In this document: piece after piece, positions 1 to 8,806 of the stretch | Numbering within the stretch: the stretch's first letter is position 1 | Layout of the letters: each line of letters begins with the position of its first letter | Source: Saccharothrix syringae | GTDB lineage: Bacteria; Actinomycetota; Actinomycetes; Mycobacteriales; Pseudonocardiaceae | Direction of reading: 5' to 3' | Assembly: GCF_009498035.1 (NCBI RefSeq) | Contig: NZ_CP034550.1 | Span: 4,898,001 to 4,962,000, forward strand | Length of the DNA: 64,000 bases | The notes under the pieces: model-generated | Database searches by the model: none | Seen by the model: the letters and a program-made list of their open reading frames with translations, nothing else | Told to the model about the DNA's origin: nothing | Translations under genes and position numbers: made by a program

Positions 1-462
1 GACCGCGCGGGCGAAGCGGGGCGCGTGCGGTTGGGCGGCGACGGCCGCGCGCAGCTCCGCGATCTTCGCGGCCACCGCGGCGGCGCGCCGGGCGAGCGCG
101 GCGCGCAGCCGTTCCGGCGGGATGACGGGCTGGTTCGCCAGTCCGACCAGGACGGGCGGGAACACCGGCCGCAGCCGCGCCACCGCCGCCTCGGCCGCCT
201 CCGCGCACGCCCGGCGCCCCTCCGGCGTCGGGCCGAACACCTTGCGCGCCCTGCCCCGGCCCGACCCGGGCGCGTCGACCTCGGCCACCAGGCCGCGGTC
301 GCGCAGCTTGGCCAGCAGGTAGTAGATGGAGCTGAACCCGATCTCGGTCCACTCCCGCATGCCCCGGGCGGTGATCACCTCGTCCAGCTCGTAGCCGTGC
401 CGCGGTCGTTCCACCAGCAGACCCAGCAGGGTCAGTTCGGCGGGGGTCAGTTCCGGGGGCAC
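1..462 (-). CDS. PadR-family transcriptional regulator (3' end cut by window edge)
   Basis: Reading leftwards from a GTG at 462, the product opens VPPELTPAELTLLGLLVE and continues with HGYELDEVI and SSIYYLLAKLRDRGLV. This is the winged-helix DNA-binding domain of the PadR family, with the tyrosine-rich recognition helix (residues about 1-75). It is followed by an alanine/arginine-rich helical part of the C-terminal dimerisation region. The frame stays open for 154 codons to base 1, so the C-terminus is missing. A 10-bp perfect palindrome (472-481) and a possible -10 (TAGGAT on this strand, about 470-475) lie only a few bases before the GTG, so the mRNA may be leaderless and self-repressed. 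PadR proteins usually repress an adjacent exporter or stress gene; the target is outside the window. Confidence 0.85.
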   Translation of the reverse strand, partial: MPPELTPAELTLLGLLVERPRHGYELDEVITARGMREWTEIGFSSIYYLLAKLRDRGLVAEVDAPGSGRGRARKVFGPTPEGRRACAEAAEAAVARLRPVFPPVLVGLANQPVIPPERLRAALARRAAAVAAKIAELRAAVAAQPHAPRFARAV

Positions 463-471
463 CCGCTTATC

Positions 472-481
472 CTAGTACTAG
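472..481. promoter_or_regulatory. Palindrome CTAGTACTAG before the PadR gene
   Basis: A perfect 10-bp palindrome sits 10 bases upstream of the PadR GTG and overlaps a plausible -10 hexamer on the minus strand. It is AT-rich against a very GC-rich background. An autoregulatory operator is the natural reading, but binding is inferred. Confidence 0.5.
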
Positions 482-496
482 AGCAATTCTGATCCG

Positions 497-2200
497 TCAG
501 GGCCACAGCAGTTCGCGCCAAGCCCCCTGGTAGCGCTCCAACTGCCTGCGGACCGCCTCGCTCGTGGCCCCGGCCGCCGCGCCGAGGGTGCGGTAGTTCT
601 CCACCCAGCCCACCTCGCCCCACGGCCGGTGCGGGCAGACCTCCTGGTAGTGCACCGGCTCGCGGGGCCGACCGCCGGGCGACCAGCCGCCGCCCGCCGC
701 GTCCGGGCAGCACGGCTCGGCCGGCGGACCCGACGCCTTCTGCACGAACTGCACCGGCGCCCGCACGCCGTGGGCGGCCACCAGCACCGCCTGCACGGCC
801 GCGCTGCGGTGCCCGCCCAGCAGCACGCGCAGGTGGGAGGTCACCAGCAGCACGGCGGGGCGGCGGCGCGTCCACAGCGGCGGCAGCGCGGAGAGGGTGA
901 CCAGGCGGGCGGCGGCCAGCGCGTCGTCGGTGACGTCGGCGGGGGCGACGGTGGCGGCCAGCCGGGCGGTGAGCGCCTGGAACCGGCTCTCGGGAACCCC
1001 GGCCGGCCGGGGCGGCCGCGACGCCGGTGCCCGGTCGAGCACGGCGGTGGCGACCCGCAGCCGGCGCACCAGCAGCGCCAGGTTCCGCGCCTCGTCGGGC
1101 ACCTGCTTGCCGTCGAGCCACTGGAGCAGGGGTTCGCGGGCGTCCGGGCCCGCGCCGCGGAACAGCGCGGCGATCAGCCAGCCCACCAGGTGCTCCACGT
1201 CCGGGCGGGTCTCGGTCGCCGACGACGGCGGGGGAGCGGAGCGGAAGTCCTCGACGACCACGTGGTCGGGCTTGTCGCCCAGGCCCAGGCGGTGGCTGAG
1301 CACCGAGTGCACCGCCTTGACCGCCCGGCGCCCGGCGGCGGTCCCGCACGCCTCGCCGAGGTGGCCCGCGTAGTGGCCGAAGGCCGACGCCACGTCGGGT
1401 TCGCCGGGACCGCGCCAGTGCGGCCCGCCGGCCGGGTGGTTCATCGCCCTGCGCAGGACGGCGACGAGGTCGTCCGCCGCCCGCCCGACCGCGTCCGCCG
1501 GCACGGCCGCGCCCCGGCGTTCGTCCAGGGCGACCCGGTAGGCGGCGATCCGCACCAGGAAGTCGGTGTTGCCGGCGACCGGGAGGCCCGTGCCGGTGGA
1601 CCGGCGGGTCGCCCGGTGGGCGGCCGCCAGCTCGGCGCCGCGGGCGAGCACGTCGAGCGCGGCGCCGACGAGCGCGGCACCCGCGTCCGGGCCGGCCGGC
1701 CGGTCCGGGCCCAGCGCGGCCACGATCGCCGGGACCACCATGTTGAGGATCAGCTCGGGTTCCTGGTCCGCGCCCGCCTCGGCCAGGCCGGCGCGCACCC
1801 GCAGGCTCAGCGCCAGCAGCGCGGCGGTCCGCTCGTCGTCGGGCACGACCCGGTCGGTGCGGACCAGGTAGTTGAGCGGCACGTCGACGAACCGCCGGTA
1901 GCGCAGGAACTTCCTCGCCGCGTGACCGCTGTTCCTGGCCACCCCGCCCCTGGTGCCGCTCCAGGTGAAGCAGGCGGCGACGAGCAGGTGGCACTCCCGC
2001 GGCCCCACCGCGTCGGCGGTGCCGGCGAGCCTGCGGACCACCGCCTCGGCCCGCTCGACCACCTCGTCGCGCAGCTCCGGCCGCGAGCCGGCCCCGGCCA
2101 CCAGCGCGGCGAGGTCGTCGGGGTCGAGCGCGTCGAACACCTCCTCGGCGCACGCCGCCAGCGCCTGCCTGAGCCGCTCGCGGTCCGGGTCCCGCCTCAT
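497..2200 (-). CDS. Large conserved-looking protein of unknown function
   Basis: 567 residues starting MRRDPDRERLRQAL, with no family I can name. It is mostly helical and rich in A, R, L and V, has no signal peptide or membrane segment, and carries scattered cysteines (including a CC pair near the C-terminus) and a C-terminal aromatic stretch (GWVENYRTL, YQGAWRELLW). The start overlaps the stop of the preceding gene by four bases (ATGA at 2197-2200), so the two are translationally coupled and probably act together. The pair is divergent from the CHAT/tubulin-like operon that starts at 3336 and may belong to the same system. The long open frames on the opposite strand here are codon-bias shadows. 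Confidence 0.75.
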   Translation of the reverse strand: MRRDPDRERLRQALAACAEEVFDALDPDDLAALVAGAGSRPELRDEVVERAEAVVRRLAGTADAVGPRECHLLVAACFTWSGTRGGVARNSGHAARKFLRYRRFVDVPLNYLVRTDRVVPDDERTAALLALSLRVRAGLAEAGADQEPELILNMVVPAIVAALGPDRPAGPDAGAALVGAALDVLARGAELAAAHRATRRSTGTGLPVAGNTDFLVRIAAYRVALDERRGAAVPADAVGRAADDLVAVLRRAMNHPAGGPHWRGPGEPDVASAFGHYAGHLGEACGTAAGRRAVKAVHSVLSHRLGLGDKPDHVVVEDFRSAPPPSSATETRPDVEHLVGWLIAALFRGAGPDAREPLLQWLDGKQVPDEARNLALLVRRLRVATAVLDRAPASRPPRPAGVPESRFQALTARLAATVAPADVTDDALAAARLVTLSALPPLWTRRRPAVLLVTSHLRVLLGGHRSAAVQAVLVAAHGVRAPVQFVQKASGPPAEPCCPDAAGGGWSPGGRPREPVHYQEVCPHRPWGEVGWVENYRTLGAAAGATSEAVRRQLERYQGAWRELLWP

Positions 2201-2994
2201 GCCGTCCTCCTGGTCTCGGAGCGGAAGCGCACGCTCACCGCCTCGTCGAAGCCGGTCAGCCGCGCGCGCAGCCCACCCGCGCCGTCCGCCTCGAACGGCA
2301 CCCAGCGCTGCGACCCGTCGTCCACCCCGGCCTGGAGCACCGCGCCGGCCGGTCGCCCGGTGGGCCGCGCCAGCAGCTCGACCACGGCACCGCCCGGTCC
2401 GCCGAGGCGCAGCTCCCACGCCACCTCCGGCGCCACCCCGACCGCCGCGGCGAGCGCGTCGGGCAACCGCCAGGTCCCCGACGGCACCCCGGTGGGCGGC
2501 GTGCCGTCCGAGCGGACCGGGCCCAGGGCGTGGGCCGGCTCGCCGAGGGACCGGAGCAGGTCGCGCCACCCCCGGACGCCCAGGCACGTCCACAGCTCGC
2601 CCGCCCACGACCCGAGCGCGCCCGACGTGGCCCGCGGCCCGCTCTCCAGCGCCACCCCCCGGTACGGCGCCCAGGCCGCGGCGAGGTCGTCGACCTCGAC
2701 CAGGTCGAGCTGGAGCCACCGCCCCCGACGGCCCGTCGCGAGCAGCTCCGCCACCGCCGCCGCCACCCGCGGGCCCAGCAGCGCCACCACGTCGTCCGGC
2801 AGCCGGCCGTCCTGCAACGCGGCCGCGACCGACGCGGGCGGGCCGTGCGGGTCGGCCGTGACGAACCCGGCCACCAGGCCGGCGCGCAGCCGCACCTCGG
2901 TCGCGGGTTCGACGGTGACCAGGGTCAGGGTCACCGTGCCCGCGTCCGCGAGGTGGTCGATGCGCAGGTGACCGTCCCAGGTGGTCATGACCAT
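2197..2994 (-). CDS. Unknown protein coupled to the 567-residue gene
   Basis: 265 residues from an ATG at 2994 (a second ATG two codons later, at 2988, is possible), opening MVMTTWDGHLRIDHLADAGT. A GGAGGGAG ribosome site lies just upstream. It is a soluble, mixed alpha/beta protein without a recognised motif; beta-rich segments such as VTLTLVTVEPATEVRLRAGL suggest a sandwich-like fold at the N-terminus. It overlaps the next gene by ATGA. It is transcribed away from the operon beginning at 3336 across a 341-bp intergenic region, so shared regulation with that operon is possible but unproven. Confidence 0.75.
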   Translation of the reverse strand: MVMTTWDGHLRIDHLADAGTVTLTLVTVEPATEVRLRAGLVAGFVTADPHGPPASVAAALQDGRLPDDVVALLGPRVAAAVAELLATGRRGRWLQLDLVEVDDLAAAWAPYRGVALESGPRATSGALGSWAGELWTCLGVRGWRDLLRSLGEPAHALGPVRSDGTPPTGVPSGTWRLPDALAAAVGVAPEVAWELRLGGPGGAVVELLARPTGRPAGAVLQAGVDDGSQRWVPFEADGAGGLRARLTGFDEAVSVRFRSETRRTA

Positions 2995-3335
2995 GCGGGA
3001 ACCGCTCCCTCCGAGCCGTTGACCCCGCACTGACGGACCGCGGTGCCGGGGCGCGTCTCGACAGGCGGCGACCGGTGGCGGCGGGTGGCCCCGAGGGCGG
3101 GTTGTCCGCCGGAACGCGACGCACCGCAACAGGGTTGCCCGGCCCCGACGACCACGACGGTCGCCGCGGACCCTGCCGGGACCGACCCGAAGGGAGCCCG
3201 TCATGCGCGGTGGATCAGACGACAACCCGTGATCGCGGCCGGTCCCGTCACCGGAACGCCGGAGCGTCCGGTGACGGTCCGTCAATGCGAGGGCATCCGG
3301 GGGACACCGGGTCTCGGCACCGAGGGGGAAGGCGG
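2995..3335. promoter_or_regulatory. Divergent intergenic region with a 33-bp interrupted palindrome
   Basis: No convincing gene lies in these 341 bases; only an 8-codon ATG frame near 3203 was seen. The striking element is at 3245-3277: a 10-bp arm CCGTCACCGG (3245-3254) matched perfectly by CCGGTGACGG (3268-3277), with a second inner pairing ACGC/GCGT around a CGGA loop. It lies about 60 bp upstream of the lipoprotein start. It could be an operator for the 15-kb operon or a leader hairpin; no run of T follows it. Confidence 0.5.
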
Positions 3336-6155
3336 ATGGGCGCAGCAGCCCGGGTACGGCGCTCGGCCGCCGCGTGCCTGGTCGCGCTGGTGGCGGTGGT
3401 GACCGGCTGCACCGACGCGGCACCCGGCCGCGGTGACCCGTCGTACCTCGTGGTCGGCTACCGCGACGCCGCCCAGCGGCTCGCCGCGCTCGACCCCCTG
3501 GAGGCCGGCGACCAGCTCGCGGACTGGGCCAGGCTCGGCCTGGCGGCGTCGCTGGGGATGAGCCGCGACCAGGTCGTCGACGCCCTCTACGACACCACCC
3601 CGGTGCGGGACCCGGGCTTCACCGACCTCGTCGACCAGCCCGTCGGACCGGGCCGCGGGCTGTTCGACGGCGAGACCCTGCACGTCCTGGTGGAGGAGGG
3701 CGACCCGCACGAGTCCAGGACCACCGGCCTGGTCCTGGACCAGTACCGGGCCGACGCCGGCGCCGACCCCGCGCGGGTCCGCCTGCACCACTACCGGGTC
3801 GACACCGGGCACCAGCGCGTCGAGCTGCGCCCCGACCCGCCGGCCGCCACCGCCGACGTGCGCCGGGACCACGGCTGGCGGGAGGCCCGGGTCGACCAAC
3901 CCGAGGGCCTGGCCGGCTTCCTGGCCGACACCGACCACCTGGCGCGCCTGGAGACCAGAGGTGGGGAGGTATGGGCCGGCGGGTGGCGCTGGGAGGACGC
4001 GCCCGCCGCCCGGATCACCCCCGACGACGTCGCCGTGCTCCAGCGCGGCTACGACCGGACCACCGGGCCGCTGCCCGGGTTCTCCCTGGACCCCGTGCCC
4101 CCGGCGGGCGTCGACGACATCCGCGCCGCCGTCCCCGACCTCGCGCCGGACCTGCTGGCGGCGATCGGCTCGGGGAACTGGGCGGGCACCGGCCACGCCT
4201 CGGCCGACGACCTCGCGGGTGCCGTGGAGCAGCAGCTCCTGCAACCGGGGGGACCGGCCGACGGGCTGCCGCAGGACCGCACGCAGCTGTGGGCGCTGCG
4301 CAGCGCCCTGACCGGCGGACCGCTGTTCAGCCAGGCCCGCTACGACGGCGGCCTGGCCGGCACGGAAGTCGGCATGACCCTGTTCTACACCGACCTGACC
4401 GCGAAGCTGTGGGTCACCGGGGTCGGCGACGGGGTGCCGTCGCCGGAGGTGCCCGGCTTCGTGCCCGACCCGGACGCGCCGACCCCGCCCGACCTGTGCC
4501 CCCGCCGACCGCGGCAGGAGCGGGGGAGGCTCTGGTACGGCCAGAACGACGCCGCGTTCGCCTTCTCCGACACCGGTGTCGACATCGGCGCGCAGGCGAC
4601 CCGCCTGTTCTCCCGCTCCAACGGCGCCGACGGCACCGAGGTGGAGCCGAGCTACGGCTTCGCGCGCGGGCTGCGGTTCTGGGACCGGCACTACCTGGAG
4701 GTCGCCGACTACGAACCCCAGTACCACCGCCTCGAACAGCTGATGAGGTGGAGCGGGGCCCTCGAGTGGCTCACCGCCAAGAGCACCGCCCGGCTGCCGA
4801 TGTCGCCGTCGGGCACGACCGACCCGTCCTTCGCCGACTGGTACGCCCGCCACACCGAGCTGCGCGAACGCGCGCCGCTGGCCCTGGTGGCACCGCCCTC
4901 GGCGCAGGGCGAGGCGGTGCTCGCGGTTCCCTCGAAGACCACCGCGGACTGCGACCTGCTGTCGATCTCCGGCGGTGTGTCGCTCGCGGACGGGCTGGCC
5001 CGCGCCGGGGAGACCCCGTCGGGCACCGCCGCGCTGCCCGCCGGGGCGCGGCGGGCGGACCCGGTCGACCCGGCCACCGTCCGGGTCGACGCCGCCACCG
5101 GCGCGCAGCACTTCGACCGGGTGGTGCGCGGCGGTGACGGCCGGGTCGGCGAGCGGTTCACCTTCGACCGGGCGCAGGAGCAGGACGCCACGTCGGTGCG
5201 GATCACCGGCGGTCCCCGGGAGTCGGTGCCGTTCGCCGACGCCCCGCTGCACACCCCGGGCGGCGAGCGGGAGTTCCGCACCGAGGTCCGCGCCGACGGG
5301 CCGAACCTCGTCTTCGACACCGAGTTCCAGCACGCCTCGTTCGCGTCCACGTGGGTGCGGGACGTGCCGGTCAGCGGCGCGCCGCACCGCCAGGTCGACA
5401 TCACCGTGCTCCCCGGCCAGCTCGGCCTGCTGGAGCGGGCCGCCGGGTACGTCAGGCAGGACCCGGTGAACGGCCTCGCCAACGCCCCCGAGCACGTCCA
5501 GCACTACACCGCGGGTGACGGGGAGGTCGTCTACCGCATCGGCGACGCGTGGGTGGCGGTCCACACCGGCCACCCGTCGTCGCGCGTGCTCGCCACCAGG
5601 GAGGTGGTGACGCCCGCCGGGGTCGTGCAGGTCAGCCTGGTCCTGCCGCGCCGGCTGACGGGCGAGGACGTCGGCTCGCTCCGACCGGTCGACGAGGGCG
5701 TCGCCCCCGCGGCCGAGATCCCCGGCAGGATCCCGGTGGGCGCCGCCGTCTACCAGGCGGACCCGGCGTCGGTGGTGGGCGCCGAACCGCCGGGCGCGGT
5801 GCCCGCGCCCATCCCGGCCGACGCCAGGGTGCGGTTCGTCGTCGCGCGCCCGACCCGCGAACCCGGCCCGGCACCGTCCCTCCCGCCGCGCCCGGAGTGG
5901 GTCCTCAGCGACGGCACCCGCTTCCCCGGCGGCCCCGCCGACGGCCGGGCCGACCCCCGGTTCGACCCCCGGACCGGCGCCTGGACCGGTGTCCGCGCCG
6001 ACCCGGCCGGCGGCCGGTACGGGGGTCGGCTCGGCAGCACCCTGCGCGGGCCCGGCGGGTGGGTCGTCCTGCTCACCGTCTGCTCGGAGGAGGAGCAGCA
6101 GTCGGCGCCGCCGTCGACCACCACCGCCGCGCCGCAGGAGGAGGTCTGCCGGTGA
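3336..6155 (+). CDS. Large secreted lipoprotein, first gene of the CHAT/vWA/tubulin-like operon
   Basis: 939 residues from an ATG at 3336, preceded by a GAGGGGGAAGG purine run. Earlier in-frame starts are less likely because this one gives a proper lipoprotein signal: basic MGAAARVRRS, hydrophobic AACLVALVAVV, then the lipobox TGC with the acylated cysteine at about residue 25. The mature part is hydrophilic, with many Trp/Tyr-containing stretches (for example LRFWDRHYLEVADYEP), and fits no family I recognise. The last 300 residues look beta-rich. It should be anchored outside the cytoplasmic membrane. It overlaps the CHAT gene by GTGA. I infer it is the surface or sensing component of the system, without direct evidence of a ligand. 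Confidence 0.8.
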   Translation: MGAAARVRRSAAACLVALVAVVTGCTDAAPGRGDPSYLVVGYRDAAQRLAALDPLEAGDQLADWARLGLAASLGMSRDQVVDALYDTTPVRDPGFTDLVDQPVGPGRGLFDGETLHVLVEEGDPHESRTTGLVLDQYRADAGADPARVRLHHYRVDTGHQRVELRPDPPAATADVRRDHGWREARVDQPEGLAGFLADTDHLARLETRGGEVWAGGWRWEDAPAARITPDDVAVLQRGYDRTTGPLPGFSLDPVPPAGVDDIRAAVPDLAPDLLAAIGSGNWAGTGHASADDLAGAVEQQLLQPGGPADGLPQDRTQLWALRSALTGGPLFSQARYDGGLAGTEVGMTLFYTDLTAKLWVTGVGDGVPSPEVPGFVPDPDAPTPPDLCPRRPRQERGRLWYGQNDAAFAFSDTGVDIGAQATRLFSRSNGADGTEVEPSYGFARGLRFWDRHYLEVADYEPQYHRLEQLMRWSGALEWLTAKSTARLPMSPSGTTDPSFADWYARHTELRERAPLALVAPPSAQGEAVLAVPSKTTADCDLLSISGGVSLADGLARAGETPSGTAALPAGARRADPVDPATVRVDAATGAQHFDRVVRGGDGRVGERFTFDRAQEQDATSVRITGGPRESVPFADAPLHTPGGEREFRTEVRADGPNLVFDTEFQHASFASTWVRDVPVSGAPHRQVDITVLPGQLGLLERAAGYVRQDPVNGLANAPEHVQHYTAGDGEVVYRIGDAWVAVHTGHPSSRVLATREVVTPAGVVQVSLVLPRRLTGEDVGSLRPVDEGVAPAAEIPGRIPVGAAVYQADPASVVGAEPPGAVPAPIPADARVRFVVARPTREPGPAPSLPPRPEWVLSDGTRFPGGPADGRADPRFDPRTGAWTGVRADPAGGRYGGRLGSTLRGPGGWVVLLTVCSEEEQQSAPPSTTTAAPQEEVCR

Positions 6156-8806
6156 GGACCGAGGAGTTCGAGGTCGTCGTGGGTTCGCCGCTGGCGCTGG
6201 CGATCTCCCGGGCGCGGGCGGCCGCGGAACGCCGGGACGCGGCCGGGATGGCCGGCGCGTACCCGGAGGCCGTCCGGTTGGCCCGCGCCTCGGCGGCGCT
6301 GCGCGACGCGCTCGCCGTCGAGCACGTCACCAGGCTGCGCGCGCTGGGCGACAGCGCCGGGGCGCTGGCCCACTGCGACACCTACCTGTCCGAGCACGGC
6401 GACAGCGCGGCGCTGCTGCTGGTGCGGGCCGAGACGGACCTGACGCGCGGCGACCACTCGCGCGTGCAGGACGACCTGGCCGCGGTCCGCCGGGTCGCGG
6501 GCGGGCGACCCCGCGGCGAGGCGGACGCGCTGCTGTCCAGGTTGGAGGGTCTGGCCGAAGCCCGTGGCGGCCGGCTCTCCTCGGCCGAACGGCACCTGCG
6601 CCGCGCCCACGGGCTGTACTCGGCGCTGGGGGACGAGGCGGCCACCGCCGTCGTCGCCGACGACCTCCGCATCGTCGCCGCACGGCAGGACGCGCGCTCC
6701 GCCGGGCGCACGCCGTCCACCGGGCGGCCGGCGGGTGCCGGGCGTGCGCCGTCCACCGGGCGTGGAACCCCCATGACACGCTCGCCGCACGCCCGGCTCA
6801 CCCGCTCCGAGGAGCTGCGCGTGGTCGGCCGCTACGAGGAAGCCCTCGCCGTGCTCGACCCCGCCCTGGCCGGGCCGCTCGACCCCGCGCTGCGGTTCTT
6901 CTTCCTGGAGGCGCGGGTCCGGCTCCTGCGGCTGCTGCGGGACGACGACACCGCCGACGGGGTTGTGCCGGAACTCCACCGCGCGGCCGGGGAGTCCGCG
7001 CGGCCCGCGGAGAACCGGGTCGCGGCCCGCCGCCTCGAACGGAGCCCGGGGCCCGAGGCCCTGGCCACCGGCGACCACCACCTGCAGCACATCCGGTGGC
7101 TGGTCAAGCACGGCGACCTCGCCGCGGCCGAGGAACTCCTGCCGGCCGCCGAGCACGTCCCGGCCGAACCCGACGAGCGCCACGCCGCCGAGTGGAACCT
7201 GGCGATGGCCGAGTTCCTGCACGCGGTCGCCCGCCGCACCGGCAAGGCCGAGATCGCCGGGCAGGCCGTCGCGCACGGCGAGCGGTGCCTCCGGTACGCC
7301 GACTCGGTCGCCCCCGTCCGGGTGGCGGCCCTGCGGCTGCTCGGCCACACCCACAAGGCGTTCGGCCGGCCGGAGGACGCGGTCAGGTTGTGGGCCGACG
7401 CGCACCGCGCGGAGGAGGCGGTGGCCGCGCTGCAGCCGAGCGACCACGTCCGGCTGCGCATGCTGCACGCGGTGCCCACCGAGTTCGACGAGCAGGTCCT
7501 GTGGGCCTGCGAGCAGGCCGCCGGGGCCGGCGGCCGGGCGGCGGCGCTGGTCGCGATCGCCGTGGAGGCGGCCAGGGGCGCGCAGGTGCTGCCCCGGGTC
7601 CGGCCGGACCACCCGCCGCGGGCGCTGCCCGAACCCGGTGACGTCGCGGGCGCCCGTCGCTGGGTCCGCCGGGCCGTGCGCGGGATGCCCCGCTCCCAGG
7701 TCGTGTGGATGCTGCACGCCACCCAGCACGACGTGCACCACGTGCTGGTCGAGCGGACGCCGTGGGACGTGCGCGTGCGGCACGAGGTCCGCCGCTGCGA
7801 CCGGCACCGGCTCGTCGACGCGATCGACGCGATGGCGGCGTGCCTGGCCGGCGGCGGGGCCCGGTGGCTGGCGGGGCAGCCGCCGGGCACGACGGAGTTC
7901 GACGACCGGCTGGTCGAGATCGCGGACCTGCTCGGCGTGCCCGGGTTCCTGGAGCTGCCCCGGCGCGTCACGCGGATCGCCGTGGTGGCCGGGGGCGAGC
8001 TGGCCGACATCCCGTTCGCGCTGCTGCCGCTGCCCGGCGCGGACGGCGCGCTGATCGGCCGCCGGTACGCCCTGTCCAGCCTGCCGTGCCTGGCGCTGCG
8101 GACCCCGCTGCGCCGCCGTGCGCGGGGGCAGCGCGGCACGTGCGGCGAGCAGATGCTGGTGCTGCGGGGCCCGGCGCGCGACGGGCAGCCGATCAGCCCC
8201 GCGGCGCACGTGCCGGGCCGGGTGGTCCTCGACGGCGCCGCCGCGACCGCGGCCGGGCTGCGCGCGGCGCTGGGCACCGGGGCGTTCCGGCAGGTCCGCA
8301 TCGACAGCCACGGCACCTTCGGCGACGACGCGTCGCAGGCGGCCCTGTTCCTGGTGCCCGGGGACGGCGGCGACGGCCGGCTGGGCCCGGGTGAGTTCCA
8401 GGGGATGGACCTCGGCGCCACCGGCACGCTCGCGCTGGGCGCGTGCGAGACGGGCATGGCCGAGCGGATCGGCCGCGACGAGCGGGCCGGGTTCGTGCGC
8501 GCCGGGTTCCTCTCGGGCGCGTCGGCGGTGCTCGCGGCCCGCTGGGAGGCGCTGGACGAGGTGGCCGCCCGCGTCCTGGACCGGTTCGAGCAGCTCCTCG
8601 ACCGCCACCCGCGCGACGTCGCGCTCTTCCTGGCCCAGCGCGAGGAGGACACCGCCGACGGCCACCCCACCCGGTGGGCCGCGCTGACCCTGCACGGCGA
8701 CACCGGTCACCAGACCGACAACGACCCGCTGGCGCGGTGGCACCGCCGCCGGTGGCCCCTGGCCGCGCCGACCGGCCCGGCACCGAACCCCGGGGAGCAG
8801 CGATGA
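6152..8806 (+). CDS. TPR-CHAT domain protease
   Basis: 884 residues from a GTG at 6152 that overlaps the previous stop and follows a GAGGAGG site. The N-terminal two thirds are alanine-rich helical pairs typical of tetratricopeptide repeats, interrupted by a low-complexity linker at about 180-210 (repeats of AGRTPSTGRP type). The C-terminal third is a CHAT (caspase HetF-associated with TPRs) peptidase. The histidine is in IDSHGTFG (H720) and the nucleophile in LGACETGMAERIGRDE (C765), followed by GFLSGASAVLAARW as in the family. CHAT enzymes are cysteine peptidases often used as effectors or in regulated proteolysis. Here the enzyme is cytoplasmic and translationally coupled to a vWA protein, so its activity is probably gated by the neighbouring components. 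Confidence 0.88.
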   Translation: MRTEEFEVVVGSPLALAISRARAAAERRDAAGMAGAYPEAVRLARASAALRDALAVEHVTRLRALGDSAGALAHCDTYLSEHGDSAALLLVRAETDLTRGDHSRVQDDLAAVRRVAGGRPRGEADALLSRLEGLAEARGGRLSSAERHLRRAHGLYSALGDEAATAVVADDLRIVAARQDARSAGRTPSTGRPAGAGRAPSTGRGTPMTRSPHARLTRSEELRVVGRYEEALAVLDPALAGPLDPALRFFFLEARVRLLRLLRDDDTADGVVPELHRAAGESARPAENRVAARRLERSPGPEALATGDHHLQHIRWLVKHGDLAAAEELLPAAEHVPAEPDERHAAEWNLAMAEFLHAVARRTGKAEIAGQAVAHGERCLRYADSVAPVRVAALRLLGHTHKAFGRPEDAVRLWADAHRAEEAVAALQPSDHVRLRMLHAVPTEFDEQVLWACEQAAGAGGRAAALVAIAVEAARGAQVLPRVRPDHPPRALPEPGDVAGARRWVRRAVRGMPRSQVVWMLHATQHDVHHVLVERTPWDVRVRHEVRRCDRHRLVDAIDAMAACLAGGGARWLAGQPPGTTEFDDRLVEIADLLGVPGFLELPRRVTRIAVVAGGELADIPFALLPLPGADGALIGRRYALSSLPCLALRTPLRRRARGQRGTCGEQMLVLRGPARDGQPISPAAHVPGRVVLDGAAATAAGLRAALGTGAFRQVRIDSHGTFGDDASQAALFLVPGDGGDGRLGPGEFQGMDLGATGTLALGACETGMAERIGRDERAGFVRAGFLSGASAVLAARWEALDEVAARVLDRFEQLLDRHPRDVALFLAQREEDTADGHPTRWAALTLHGDTGHQTDNDPLARWHRRRWPLAAPTGPAPNPGEQR

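Noticed and set aside
629..2971. Long plus-strand open frame over the two unknown minus-strand genes
   Set aside because: Low-complexity R/A/H/P composition, no ribosome site, and the minus-strand pair has coupled starts and balanced composition.
3203..3232. Eight-codon ATG frame with GAAGGGAG upstream in the divergent region
   Set aside because: Too short to support as a gene; could be chance in a purine-rich leader.
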